Below are positions 44,230-52,941 of a stretch of 64,000 nt of DNA, in pieces. A program made the translations under genes and the position numbers. The stretch's first letter is position 1. Each line of letters opens with the position of its first letter. The notes under the pieces were generated by a model. That model worked only from the letters and a program-made list of their open reading frames with translations, had not been told where the DNA came from and ran no database searches. Origin of the DNA: Gammaproteobacteria bacterium (GTDB lineage: Bacteria > Pseudomonadota > Gammaproteobacteria > Steroidobacterales > Steroidobacteraceae); the NCBI GenBank assembly GCA_025355645.1, contig JANXZG010000095.1, positions 20,524 through 84,523 on the forward strand. The letters run 5' to 3'.

Positions 44230-45957
44230 TCAATTTAAAGACGAGGTGCCGGAGTGAAAGTTCCCGGTTGCGGCCTTCCCCTTCGACGGCTGATAGCCCG
44301 GCCCGCGCAGCACCTGCCCCGGAAGAGCCTGCGTCGCTACGCCATCCGCGATGACCGGAACACCGTTGACGAGTACCCACTGCATGCCGACCGATAGCTG
44401 CTTGGGCGCAGTGTAAGTCGCCTGGTCGGCGATCGTCTGCGGGTCGAACACGACGATATCCGCCCAAAGCCCTGCCTTCAGTACGCCGCGATCGCCGAGG
44501 CGCATGCGCGATGCCGGCAGGCTGGTGAATTTCCGGATCGCCTCCTCGAGGCTCATGCGCTGCTCTTCGCGCACATACTTGCGCAGCACGCGCGGAAAGG
44601 TGCCATAGGCGCGCGGGTGTGGAAATTCCTTGCCCAGCAGGCCGTCGGGAGCGGTGCCCGCGCTGTCGTTGCAGAATGATACCCACGGCTGCACCGCGGC
44701 GAGCGCAACGTCCGGCTCGCTCATTGCAAACATCGCGGCCTCGGTCTTCGCGTTGTCCTCGATCAGGATATCGAACAGCGTGTCGATCGGGTCCGTGCCG
44801 CGAGCCTTGGCGATGTCGGCAAGGCTGTGGCCCTGGATGTCAGCGAGCTTCGGGCTGAACACGGTCGTGACCAGGATCGCCTCGGGGCCCGGCACTTCGT
44901 CCCACTCATTGTCCCAGGCCGCGGAGGGTGTCTGCATTTCCTGGCGGATGCGCGCACGCATCGCCGGATCCTTCAGCCGCGCGATCAGCTGCGCATCACC
45001 ACCGTCGTGCGCCCAGGCCGGAATAAACGCGGAAAAATCGTTGTACCAGGCCGTATAGGCGTAGGTGTTCGCGGCTATCTCGACGCCAGAAGCGCGCGCG
45101 CGGTTGATGCGCGCGATGACTTCGGGCATCAGGCCGAAATTCGCGACCCCGCCGGTCTTCAGGTGCCAGATTTCCACGGGGATATGCGCTTCACGCCCAA
45201 TGCGTATCGTCTCGTCAAGCGCCGCAAATATCGCATCGCCCTCGGAGCGCATGTGGGTCGCGTAGATCCCGCCGTATTCGGACGCTGTCTTGGACAGCGC
45301 GATCAGCTCCTCGGTACTGGCATAAGGAGCGGGCGCATATTGAAGCGCCGTCGACACGCCCATTGCGCCCTGGCGCATGGCATCGGCCACCAGTGACTGC
45401 ATCTTTTGCAGCTCTTCGGCGCTCGCGCCTCGCTGTCCATAGCCCACGACCATCTCGCGCACGGTGGTCGCGCCGACGTAGCTGCCGAAATTGATGCCGA
45501 TGCCCTGTTTTTGCAACCGGGCGAAGTATCCGGCGAAATCCGTCCAGTCATGGGTCAGGTCGAAATGCGCGAACTGCGGCGCCAGGTTCTTGGCGACCTC
45601 GTCATTCAGCGGCGCAATCGATTCGCCTTCACCGGTGATTTCCGTGGTGATGCCCTGGAAGATCTTGGACGGCACCTGCGGATTGACCAGCAAGGTGAAT
45701 TCCGATTGCCCGAGCATGTCGATGAAGCCGGGCGCTACGACCTTGCCGCTGGCATCAATGCGCCTGGCCGCGGTCGCGCCCTTTAGCCTGCCGATCGCGG
45801 CAATGCGCCCGGCGCGAATGCCCACGTCGGCCGCATACCAAGGGGCCCCGGTGCCATCGATGACATGGCCGTGTTCGATAATCAGGTCATAGTCCGTTGC
45901 CGCAAAGGCCGCAGGGACCCATAGCAGAAGAAAGGCCAAATGCTGAAGAGTGCGCAC
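44230..45957 (-). CDS. Exported D-aminoacylase-like amidohydrolase lacking first metal ligands
   Basis: An amidohydrolase-fold protein of 575 residues from the GTG at 45957, with a signal peptide (residues 1-20). It matches N-acyl-D-amino-acid deacylases: IIEHGHVIDGTGAPW, YATHMRSEGD, IWHLKTGG, NDSAGTAPDG and LGDRGVLKAGLWADIVVFDP. But the usual HxH after PGFID is replaced (PGFIDMLGQSE, residues 76-86), and the bridging Cys position reads ITGEGES. Later His and Asp ligands remain. It may bind one metal or use a changed site. No better start was found. It diverges from a Tat-exported gene over 41 bases. Confidence 0.82.
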   Translation of the reverse strand: MRTLQHLAFLLLWVPAAFAATDYDLIIEHGHVIDGTGAPWYAADVGIRAGRIAAIGRLKGATAARRIDASGKVVAPGFIDMLGQSEFTLLVNPQVPSKIFQGITTEITGEGESIAPLNDEVAKNLAPQFAHFDLTHDWTDFAGYFARLQKQGIGINFGSYVGATTVREMVVGYGQRGASAEELQKMQSLVADAMRQGAMGVSTALQYAPAPYASTEELIALSKTASEYGGIYATHMRSEGDAIFAALDETIRIGREAHIPVEIWHLKTGGVANFGLMPEVIARINRARASGVEIAANTYAYTAWYNDFSAFIPAWAHDGGDAQLIARLKDPAMRARIRQEMQTPSAAWDNEWDEVPGPEAILVTTVFSPKLADIQGHSLADIAKARGTDPIDTLFDILIEDNAKTEAAMFAMSEPDVALAAVQPWVSFCNDSAGTAPDGLLGKEFPHPRAYGTFPRVLRKYVREEQRMSLEEAIRKFTSLPASRMRLGDRGVLKAGLWADIVVFDPQTIADQATYTAPKQLSVGMQWVLVNGVPVIADGVATQALPGQVLRGPGYQPSKGKAATGNFHSGTSSLN

Positions 45958-45998
45958 GGAGGGATGCTCTTTTAATGTTGTGGCCGTATTATACAGCC

Positions 45999-47039
45999 AT
46001 GACAACCAGACGCAGTTTCCTGAATTCCGCCGGCCTACTCGCCGCGGGTGCCGCAGCCGTGTCCACTTCCACCAGCGCAACAGGCGCCGCGCAACGGGAG
46101 GCCGCCATGAAGTACCAGGGCCCACACCAGATGCCCACCAATACGACGCTACTGTCGATCAGGAACGCCGATGGCACCGAGACCCTGGGGCTCAAGGGCA
46201 AGGAAGGTGTCATCGATGTGCGCCGGGCCGCCGAATTATTGCATATCGCCTCGCCGCTGACCCTCGATGAACTGCTGCAGGGGGGCAATGCCGGTGGCCT
46301 CAGCCAGCTTGCAGAAGCGGTGCGCGGCTCTGCGCATGCCAAGGCGGTCACGGTTGCAGAGTCCGGCATCACGCACGGGCGGCTCTTTGCGAGGCCCGGG
46401 AAAATCCTGTGCATTGGTCTCAACTACCGCGCGCATGCGGCCGAGACTCATGCAACGCCGCCGCGGGTCCCGATCCTGTTCAACAAATATAACAATGCCC
46501 TTGCGCCGCATAACTGCACGATCAAGCTGCCGCCGCGGGACATCTCATACAAATTCGACTATGAGACCGAGCTGTTGATCGTCATTGGCAAAGCTGCGCG
46601 CAATGTCAGTGCCGCCGATGCGCTGAAATACGTAGCCGGATACTGCACTGGCCAGGACTTCTCGGCGCGCGACCTGCAGTCCGAATTGCCGGGCGGCCAG
46701 TGGATGGTCGGCAAGACGCTGGATAATTTCGGACCCATCGGCCCTTACTTTGTCTCGGCAGATGTCGTGGGCGATGCCAGCAACCTGAAGATCGAGACCT
46801 ACGTAAATGGCGAAGTGCGCCAGTCATCAAACACCGGTGACATGATCTTCAGCCCGCAGCAGATCGTCGCGTACATCAGCAATCTGTGGTCACTGGAACC
46901 CGGTGACATCATTTTCTCCGGCACACCCGCCGGCGTGATCACCGGCATGCCCAAGGAAAAGCAGGTATGGCTGAAAGCCGGCGATCAGGTCACCAGCTCC
47001 ATCGAAAAGCTCGGCGAGCTGAAGTTCACGCTGGCCTGA
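45999..47039 (+). CDS. Tat-exported fumarylacetoacetate hydrolase family protein
   Basis: A 346-residue protein. The N-terminus MTTRRSFLNSAGLLAAGAAA has the twin-arginine motif and hydrophobic core of a Tat signal, so the folded protein is exported. The rest is the FAH fold: KILCIGLNYRAHAAET, the metal-ligand block DYETELLIVIGKAARNV, GYCTGQDFSARDLQ, KTLDNFGPIGPY, and GDIIFSGTPAGV. FAH-family enzymes hydrolyse or decarboxylate beta-keto acids and usually act in the cytosol. The ATG at 45999 is favoured because it begins the signal. Upstream reading overlaps the divergent gene. Confidence 0.85.
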   Translation: MTTRRSFLNSAGLLAAGAAAVSTSTSATGAAQREAAMKYQGPHQMPTNTTLLSIRNADGTETLGLKGKEGVIDVRRAAELLHIASPLTLDELLQGGNAGGLSQLAEAVRGSAHAKAVTVAESGITHGRLFARPGKILCIGLNYRAHAAETHATPPRVPILFNKYNNALAPHNCTIKLPPRDISYKFDYETELLIVIGKAARNVSAADALKYVAGYCTGQDFSARDLQSELPGGQWMVGKTLDNFGPIGPYFVSADVVGDASNLKIETYVNGEVRQSSNTGDMIFSPQQIVAYISNLWSLEPGDIIFSGTPAGVITGMPKEKQVWLKAGDQVTSSIEKLGELKFTLA

Positions 47040-47042
47040 AAC

Positions 47043-48341
47043 TTAAGGCGTTTCGCTAGCCGCAGCCTGGACGGCTGCTGCAACGGCTGCGTGCACCCGG
47101 ATATCCAGGCAATCGGGCACCAGGTCATCCCCGGGCGCCATGTCGGCAATCGCCCGCGCCGCGGCCATCAGCATCGCATCGTTGAAGCCCGGGGCACGCG
47201 CGTCGAGCGCGCCACGAAACAGGCCGGGAAATGCGAGTACGTTGTTGATGCCCTTGCCGTCGGCGGCAAACGCCGCGCCGCGCTCGAGGGCGACGATCGG
47301 TTCGATCTCGGGATCGGGATTCGACAGCGCGAGGATTACCTGCCCCGCTCGCACGAGCTCAGGCTTGATCAGCCCGCGCACGCCAGTCGTTGCGATCACG
47401 ATGTCACAGGCCGCCATGATGCCCTCGAGGCTCGACGGCTCACCGCCCAGGTTCTTCAGGCGCTGCAACGCCGCCTCCTGCCGGTCGGTGCCGAGGACCC
47501 GGCTGACCCCGAACGCACGCAGCAGCCGTACGATGCCCAGGCCCGCTGCGCCGAGGCCCACCTGCCCGATCACGCTGTCCTTGAGCTGGCGACCGACGCG
47601 TCGCGTCGCGCTATGCAATGCGGCCAGCGCGACCACGGCGGTGCCGTGCTGATCATCATGCAGCACCGGCTTTTTCAGGCGACGACGCAGCTCGGTCTCG
47701 ATCTCGAAACACGCCGGCGCGGCAAAGTCCTCGAGCTGGATCGCCCCGAAGGACTTTTCAATCGACATCACGATATCGATGACCTTCGCCGGATCCTTGT
47801 CCTCGATCAGGATCGGCACGCCGTTGATGCCCACGAGCGATGCGAACAGCGCGGCCTTGCCTTCCATGACCGGCAAGCCCGCGAGCGGCCCTATGTCGCC
47901 TAGGCCGAGGATTGCAGTGCCGTTCGTGACGATCGCCACGGTGATCCCCAGGCTCGTAAAATCCCAGGCCGCCTCGGGCCGCTCCCTGATCTCAAGGCAC
48001 ACCCGCGCCACCCCGGGGGTATATACATCGCGCAGCACCTGTTGCGAGGTGATCGGCAGGCTTGCAGTGGTTCGGATCTTGCCGCCGCGATGGCGATTGA
48101 ACACGCGATCGGACTTGCCGACAAAGCGTGCGGCGGGCAGCGCGTCAATCTGCGCATACAATCCGCGATCGGTCGTCTCGTCCATCTCCAGCGTCAATTC
48201 CCACGTGGTCTTGCCCTGCTCGCGCTTCAGGGCGTGCAGGTGCTCGATGATCAGCCCGTGCTGGGCGATGACCTGCAGGACGCTCGCGAGACTTCCCGGA
48301 CGCTGAATCGTCTCGATGATCAGGATCTCGGGGATTTTCAT
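47043..48341 (-). CDS. NAD(P)-dependent malic enzyme with N-terminal ACT domain
   Basis: A 432-residue protein: an ACT domain (residues 1-75, ILIIETIQRPGSLASVLQVIAQHGLI) fused to a malic enzyme (SQQVLRDVYTPGVARVCLEI, VMEGKAALFASLVGINGVP, LHDDQHGTAVVALAAL, then a nucleotide fold with GLGAAGLGIV). It decarboxylates malate to pyruvate; ACT domains bind amino acids, so activity may respond to one. The ATG at 48341 starts at the ACT domain; upstream in-frame residues are unlike protein. It diverges from the kynurenine operon over 40 bases. Confidence 0.9.
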   Translation of the reverse strand: MKIPEILIIETIQRPGSLASVLQVIAQHGLIIEHLHALKREQGKTTWELTLEMDETTDRGLYAQIDALPAARFVGKSDRVFNRHRGGKIRTTASLPITSQQVLRDVYTPGVARVCLEIRERPEAAWDFTSLGITVAIVTNGTAILGLGDIGPLAGLPVMEGKAALFASLVGINGVPILIEDKDPAKVIDIVMSIEKSFGAIQLEDFAAPACFEIETELRRRLKKPVLHDDQHGTAVVALAALHSATRRVGRQLKDSVIGQVGLGAAGLGIVRLLRAFGVSRVLGTDRQEAALQRLKNLGGEPSSLEGIMAACDIVIATTGVRGLIKPELVRAGQVILALSNPDPEIEPIVALERGAAFAADGKGINNVLAFPGLFRGALDARAPGFNDAMLMAAARAIADMAPGDDLVPDCLDIRVHAAVAAAVQAAASETP

Positions 48342-48381
48342 CCGCTTGCGCTCCGCACTGCTGGCCAAGGGGTATTGTATT

Positions 48382-49677
48382 ATGCCCTTACATCCCATGC
48401 CGGCCGCCACCCTTCCAGATCCCGCCCCGTTCGACCGCGCCGATCCATTGCGATCGGTCCGCGAGCGCTTCGAGCTGCCGCAACAGGGCGATGGCCGCAC
48501 GCCCGCCATCTATCTTTGCGGCAACAGCCTCGGCCCCATGCCGCGGGGCGTGCGCGAGCTCATGCAGCAAACTCTCGATGACTGGGCGCATCGAGGCGTG
48601 CGCGGACATCACGATGGCCCGCGGCCCTGGATACCGTACGCCGAATCAATCGCACCGCTGCTGGGAAGTCTCGTGGGCGCTGATCCGATGGATGTCGTGC
48701 TGATGAACACGCTGACCGTCAACCTGCACCTGCTGATGGCAAGCTTCTATCGACCGACGGCGGCCCGATCCGCGATCCTGATCGAAGAGGCTGCATTTCC
48801 GTCGGATAAATACGCGGTCGACTCACAGATCCGCTTCCACGGATTGGATCCCCATGAAACGCTGGTCACGATCGCTCCGCGCCAGGGCGAGGATTTGCTG
48901 CGCACCGAGGACTTGCTCGCGGCCATCGACACGAATGCCGGGCGGCTCGCCCTGATCATGCTGCCCGGCGTGCAGTACCGCACCGGGCAGGTCTTGGATA
49001 TGGCGCGCATCAGCGCAGCTGGAAAAGCTGCTGGCGCTATCGTCGGGTGGGACCTGGCGCATGCGGTCGGCAACGCACCGCTATGCCTATCAGGCTGGGA
49101 TATAGATTTTGCGGTGTGGTGCAGTTACAAGTATTTATGCGGCGGCCCCGGCGCGACCGCCGGCGCGTACGTGCACCAGCGTTATCGGAAGCGCTTCGAT
49201 CTGCCGCGACTCGCAGGCTGGTGGGGACACGATCCGGCGACCCGCTTTGAAATGGGCCCGGATTTTCACCCCATGCCGGGGGCGGCCGGATGGCAGCTTT
49301 CAAATCCGCCGATCTTCTCGACTGCGCCGCTGGCAGTCTCGCTGGCAATTTACCAGGAGGCGGGATCGCAGCGCTTTCGCGAGAAATCAGCGGCGCTAAC
49401 CGGGTATGCGCAGGCCGGTATCGCGATGCTGCTCCGTGATCAGATCGAATGCATCACGCCAGTCGCCCCTGACGAGCGTGGTTGCCAGCTGTCGCTGCGG
49501 GTCAAGGGCGGTCCTGAGCGGGCGCGCCGGGTGTTTGCAGCGCTCTGCGCGCGCGGCGTGATCGGCGACTGGCGCGAACCGGATGTCATTCGCCTGGCGC
49601 CGCACCCGCTCTACAACAGCTTCGCTGAGGTCGCCGCCTGCCTTCGGCACCTCGCAGAAATAATGGCAAGCGCATGA
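48382..49677 (+). CDS. kynU: Kynureninase
   Basis: PLP enzyme of 431 residues that cleaves kynurenine or 3-hydroxykynurenine to (3-hydroxy)anthranilate and alanine. Seen: IYLCGNSLGPMPRGV, WGWDLAHAVG-like VGWDLAHAVGNAPL, the PLP-lysine segment WCSYKYLCGGPG, and HDPATRFEMGPDFHP. The ATG at 48382 has AAGGGG 9 bases upstream. It overlaps the monooxygenase start by 4 bases (ATGA), coupling two steps of the pathway. Confidence 0.95.
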   Translation: MPLHPMPAATLPDPAPFDRADPLRSVRERFELPQQGDGRTPAIYLCGNSLGPMPRGVRELMQQTLDDWAHRGVRGHHDGPRPWIPYAESIAPLLGSLVGADPMDVVLMNTLTVNLHLLMASFYRPTAARSAILIEEAAFPSDKYAVDSQIRFHGLDPHETLVTIAPRQGEDLLRTEDLLAAIDTNAGRLALIMLPGVQYRTGQVLDMARISAAGKAAGAIVGWDLAHAVGNAPLCLSGWDIDFAVWCSYKYLCGGPGATAGAYVHQRYRKRFDLPRLAGWWGHDPATRFEMGPDFHPMPGAAGWQLSNPPIFSTAPLAVSLAIYQEAGSQRFREKSAALTGYAQAGIAMLLRDQIECITPVAPDERGCQLSLRVKGGPERARRVFAALCARGVIGDWREPDVIRLAPHPLYNSFAEVAACLRHLAEIMASA

Positions 49678-51035
49678 GCGCGAGCGTGACCGTGGTTGGG
49701 GCCGGCTGCGCAGGTCCGCTGCTTGCGGCGCTGCTGGCGAAGCGCGGCATTGCTGTGACCCTGCATGAGCGGCGCCGCGATCCAAGAGCAGGCTTTCGTG
49801 AAGCCGGGCGCTCGATAAACCTCGCGCTCGCAGCGCGCGGTTTGAACGCCTTGGAATCCGCGGGTCTGCGCGGAGCGATCGAGGACTTGCTGGTGCCGAT
49901 GCGCGGGCGCCTGGTCCATGCGCCGGACGGCGCGCAGACTTTCCTGCCGTATGGGCGTCTGCCGCACGAGTTCATCTGGTCGATCTCACGGGGAGAGCTC
50001 AATGAGCGCCTGCTGAGCGCCGCCGAGGAGCGAGGTGTCATCTTGCGTTTCCAGCATCGTTGCATCGGGGCGGACTTCGGCAAGGGATCCTTGCATATTG
50101 AGGATGGCTCCGGCCAGCGCGTAGACGTGGCGTTCTCGCCGCAGAACCCCGTGATCGCAACCGACGGCGCGCGTTCGGCGGTCAGGACCGCATTGCAGGC
50201 GGCAGGTCAGACCCTGCTGCGCGAGGAGCCCTTGAGTCACTCTTATAAGGAGCTGACGATACCGGCCGGTCCCGGCGGAAGCTACCAGCTGCAGCGCGAA
50301 GTGCTGCACATCTGGCCGCGCGGCAGCCATATGCTGATTGCCCTGCCCAACATCGATGGCAGCTTCACCGCAACCCTGTTCCTCGAGCGCGCCGGCGCCG
50401 ATCCAAGCTTTGCGACCCTGAAGAATGCGGCCGATGTGAATGCGCTGATGCAGCGGGACTTCGCCGATGCAGCGGCGCTGATGCCGGATTTGCCGACGCA
50501 GTTCCTCGCCAACCCCCCGGGCAACATGAGCACGATCCATGTGAACCGCTGGCATCACGATATGGGTGTGCTGCTGCTGGGTGATGCCGCGCACGGCATC
50601 GTGCCCTTCCACGGCCAGGGCATGAACTGCGCATTCGAGGATTGCCGGGTGCTCGATTCCCTGCTTGACGACCAGTCGGACTGGATTGCTGCGTTTGCGC
50701 AGTTTGCCGAACAGCGCTACCCGGACACCGAGTCGATCGCTCGCATGGCAGTCGACAATTACGAGGAGATGCGCAATACAGTGCGCGATGCCTCGTTTCA
50801 GCTACAGAAGAAACTGAGCCTCGAGCTCGAACGCCGCCATCCCGACCGGTTCATTCCCCGTTATTCGATGGTGAGCTTCCACGCGGAAATTCCCTACTCT
50901 GAGGCCGAGCGGCGCGGCGCGATCCAGCAGCGCATCCTCGTAGAGGCGCTGCGCGGACACCAAGACCTCGATCACCTGGATTACCCCCATATCGATGCGA
51001 TGATCAGTGCTGAACTCGCGCCCCTCGGCGCATAG
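49674..51035 (+). CDS. kmo: Kynurenine 3-monooxygenase
   Basis: FAD aromatic hydroxylase of 453 residues that turns kynurenine into 3-hydroxykynurenine using NADPH and oxygen. The FAD loop is VTVVGAGCAGPLLAALLAKRG, followed by GRSINLALAARG, the DGARSAVR block and the second FAD motif LLGDAAHGIVPFHGQGMNCAFEDC. Length and motifs fit bacterial KMO. Pathway order would be KMO, then kynureninase, then the dioxygenase further down the operon. Confidence 0.95.
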   Translation: MSASVTVVGAGCAGPLLAALLAKRGIAVTLHERRRDPRAGFREAGRSINLALAARGLNALESAGLRGAIEDLLVPMRGRLVHAPDGAQTFLPYGRLPHEFIWSISRGELNERLLSAAEERGVILRFQHRCIGADFGKGSLHIEDGSGQRVDVAFSPQNPVIATDGARSAVRTALQAAGQTLLREEPLSHSYKELTIPAGPGGSYQLQREVLHIWPRGSHMLIALPNIDGSFTATLFLERAGADPSFATLKNAADVNALMQRDFADAAALMPDLPTQFLANPPGNMSTIHVNRWHHDMGVLLLGDAAHGIVPFHGQGMNCAFEDCRVLDSLLDDQSDWIAAFAQFAEQRYPDTESIARMAVDNYEEMRNTVRDASFQLQKKLSLELERRHPDRFIPRYSMVSFHAEIPYSEAERRGAIQQRILVEALRGHQDLDHLDYPHIDAMISAELAPLGA

Positions 51036-51120
51036 TGAGTCCCGATCATGCCGACTTTCTGCATGCTCCTTACACGAGTTCTCTGTGTGCCTGCGGAACC
51101 GAGACCCGGTTCAAGTGGGT

Positions 51121-51126
51121 ATACTG
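51121..51126 (+). promoter_or_regulatory. Possible -10 element before the DapA-like gene
   Basis: TATACT in the 136-base gap between kmo and the DapA-like gene, 46 bases before the ATG. No good -35 is seen at the correct distance, so the second half of the operon may have its own weak promoter or none. Confidence 0.3.
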
Positions 51127-51171
51127 GGCCGACCATGCCGCCCCTGACGCCTCCCTTTCGGGATCCGCTGG

Positions 51172-52134
51172 ATGAAGTACCAGAAATCTGAAGCCCGGGA
51201 TTTTGCGCGCGAGCACCTTCTGGGTGTCTGGGCCGCAACACCGACGCCGTTCCTGCCGGATCTGTCGCTCGATACCGGTGGCTTTGATACGAACTTAAGG
51301 CATTGGATCGACGATCTGCTGGTCGACGGGTTTTTCGTGGGCGGCAAGCAGGGCGAATTCTTCTCGATGTCCGTAGCGGAACGCAAGCTGCTGGCTGAGA
51401 CCGCCGTGCAGGCGTGCAACGGCCATCAGCGCAAAGCCGGCGCGATGATTTCCTGCTCCGACCAGAACATGGACACGGTACTGGAGCTTGGCCGGCATGC
51501 CGCGGGCATCGGCGCCGATTATGTCGTGGTACACAGCCCCATGTTGCACTTCGCAAGCGACGTCGACACGCTGGTGTACGAGTATTATCGTTACCTCGCG
51601 GACGCGCTGCCGATTGCGCTCGTGATGTGGAGCCATCCGGACGCCGGGTACGTCATGAGCCCCGAGCTATGCGCGAGAATCGCCAGTGACATTCCGAGTG
51701 TCGTCGCGATCAAGTACAGCGCGCCTCGTGATCACTACATCAGGCTCACGCGCCTGGCCGGGCATGAGCTGATCGTCAGCAGCTCCTCTGAGGTCGAGTG
51801 GTTCGACAACATCGTCGAACTGGGCTGGAGGGTCTATCTGTGCTCGATCCCGCCGCTGCTCTACCAGACAGCTGGCGACCGGCGCCTACGCGACTACAGC
51901 CTGCTCGCTTGGGCCGGCGAGGTCCAAGAAGCGCGCCGCATCCGCGACAGCCTCGATCCGGTGCGCAACGCACTGAAGATGAGCCGCACCCGCGGCACGC
52001 CGCATGCGCAGCAGAAATACTGGCTTGAGCTGCTGGGGCAGGTTGGCGGGCCTGTACGGCGGCCGCTCATGGATCTTACGGGCGGCGAGCGCGAGAAAAT
52101 CCGCGCCGAATTCGGCCGCTGCGGCCTTACATGA
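51172..52134 (+). CDS. DapA-family aldolase/hydratase-like protein with altered active site
   Basis: A 320-residue TIM-barrel protein of the dihydrodipicolinate-synthase family. The Schiff-base lysine is present (VVAIKYSAPR, Lys181). The position of the catalytic Tyr, 28 residues before it, is Trp153 (VMWSHPDAGY), and the usual GTTGE loop reads GGKQGEF (residues 57-63). A pyruvate-dependent aldolase chemistry may persist but with a different second half-reaction. It lies between kmo and the AspDH-like gene (ATGA overlap), so its substrate may be a kynurenine-pathway intermediate. No characterised enzyme of this operon type is known to me. Confidence 0.8.
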   Translation: MKYQKSEARDFAREHLLGVWAATPTPFLPDLSLDTGGFDTNLRHWIDDLLVDGFFVGGKQGEFFSMSVAERKLLAETAVQACNGHQRKAGAMISCSDQNMDTVLELGRHAAGIGADYVVVHSPMLHFASDVDTLVYEYYRYLADALPIALVMWSHPDAGYVMSPELCARIASDIPSVVAIKYSAPRDHYIRLTRLAGHELIVSSSSEVEWFDNIVELGWRVYLCSIPPLLYQTAGDRRLRDYSLLAWAGEVQEARRIRDSLDPVRNALKMSRTRGTPHAQQKYWLELLGQVGGPVRRPLMDLTGGEREKIRAEFGRCGLT

Positions 52135-52928
52135 GCGCCGCTCGTCGCATCGGCCTGATTGGCTACGGCGCGATCGCCAGGGCTTTGCTGCAATCCTCGA
52201 AGGATGCGCCGTGGACCGTGGTCGGCATTTTGCGCAGGAGCACCAGCGCGGCCGCACCGCAAGGGTTACCTAGGTGCCAGAGCCTCCATGAGCTGCTGGC
52301 GCTTAATCCTGAGATCATTGTCGAGTGCGCGGGGCACGAAGCACTTCGCACGCTCGGGCCGCGTGTACTGGCAGCCGGAATTGACCTGCTCGTCGCTTCC
52401 ACGGGCGCGCTCGCCGATCAGGCCATCGAGGAGAGCCTGCGCAGCGCCGCCGCACAGCGAGGCAGCCGGGCATTGCTCATCGCCGGCGCCGTCGGCGGGC
52501 TCGATGCGCTCGGCGCCGCCCGTCATGCAGGCCTCGCCGAGGTCCGCTACATTGGCCGCAAGCCGCCAGTCGCGTGGCGCGGCACCGCGGCCGAGCAGTC
52601 AGTCGACCTCGTGAAGATCTCCGGCAGCGCCGCGATGATCTTTGATGGCACGGCGAGGCAGGCGGCCTTGCGCTTTCCACAGAACGCGAATGTCGCCGCC
52701 GCGATCGCACTGGCGGGCGTTGGCTTCGACAGGACCCGGGTGCTGCTTTTCGCAGATCCCTCGATCAGCGAAAACCTGCACCGGATAGAGGCGCAAGGTG
52801 CATTTGGAAAATTCCATATGGAGCTTTCCGGCATTGCGCTGCCCGATAATCCCAAGACATCCCGCTTGACGGTCGGCAGCCTCGCAAGGGCGCTCGCCTA
52901 CCCGTCGGAACTGATCGCCTTTGCCTGA
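52131..52928 (+). CDS. nadX: Aspartate dehydrogenase-like protein (NadX family)
   Basis: A 265-residue NAD(P) enzyme. The N-terminus is a Rossmann fold (RIGLIGYGAIARALL); the C-terminal domain has NANVAAAIALAGVGFDRTRVLLFADPS and NPKTSRLTVGSLARAL, diagnostic of aspartate dehydrogenase. NadX oxidises L-aspartate to iminoaspartate, an NAD precursor feeding quinolinate; the same end product, quinolinate, also forms from the 3-hydroxyanthranilate dioxygenase product. A different amino-acid or imine substrate is possible in this operon. It overlaps the DapA-like gene by 4 bases. Confidence 0.88.
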   Translation: MSAARRIGLIGYGAIARALLQSSKDAPWTVVGILRRSTSAAAPQGLPRCQSLHELLALNPEIIVECAGHEALRTLGPRVLAAGIDLLVASTGALADQAIEESLRSAAAQRGSRALLIAGAVGGLDALGAARHAGLAEVRYIGRKPPVAWRGTAAEQSVDLVKISGSAAMIFDGTARQAALRFPQNANVAAAIALAGVGFDRTRVLLFADPSISENLHRIEAQGAFGKFHMELSGIALPDNPKTSRLTVGSLARALAYPSELIAFA

Positions 52929-52941
52929 AGGAGAGCCTGCG

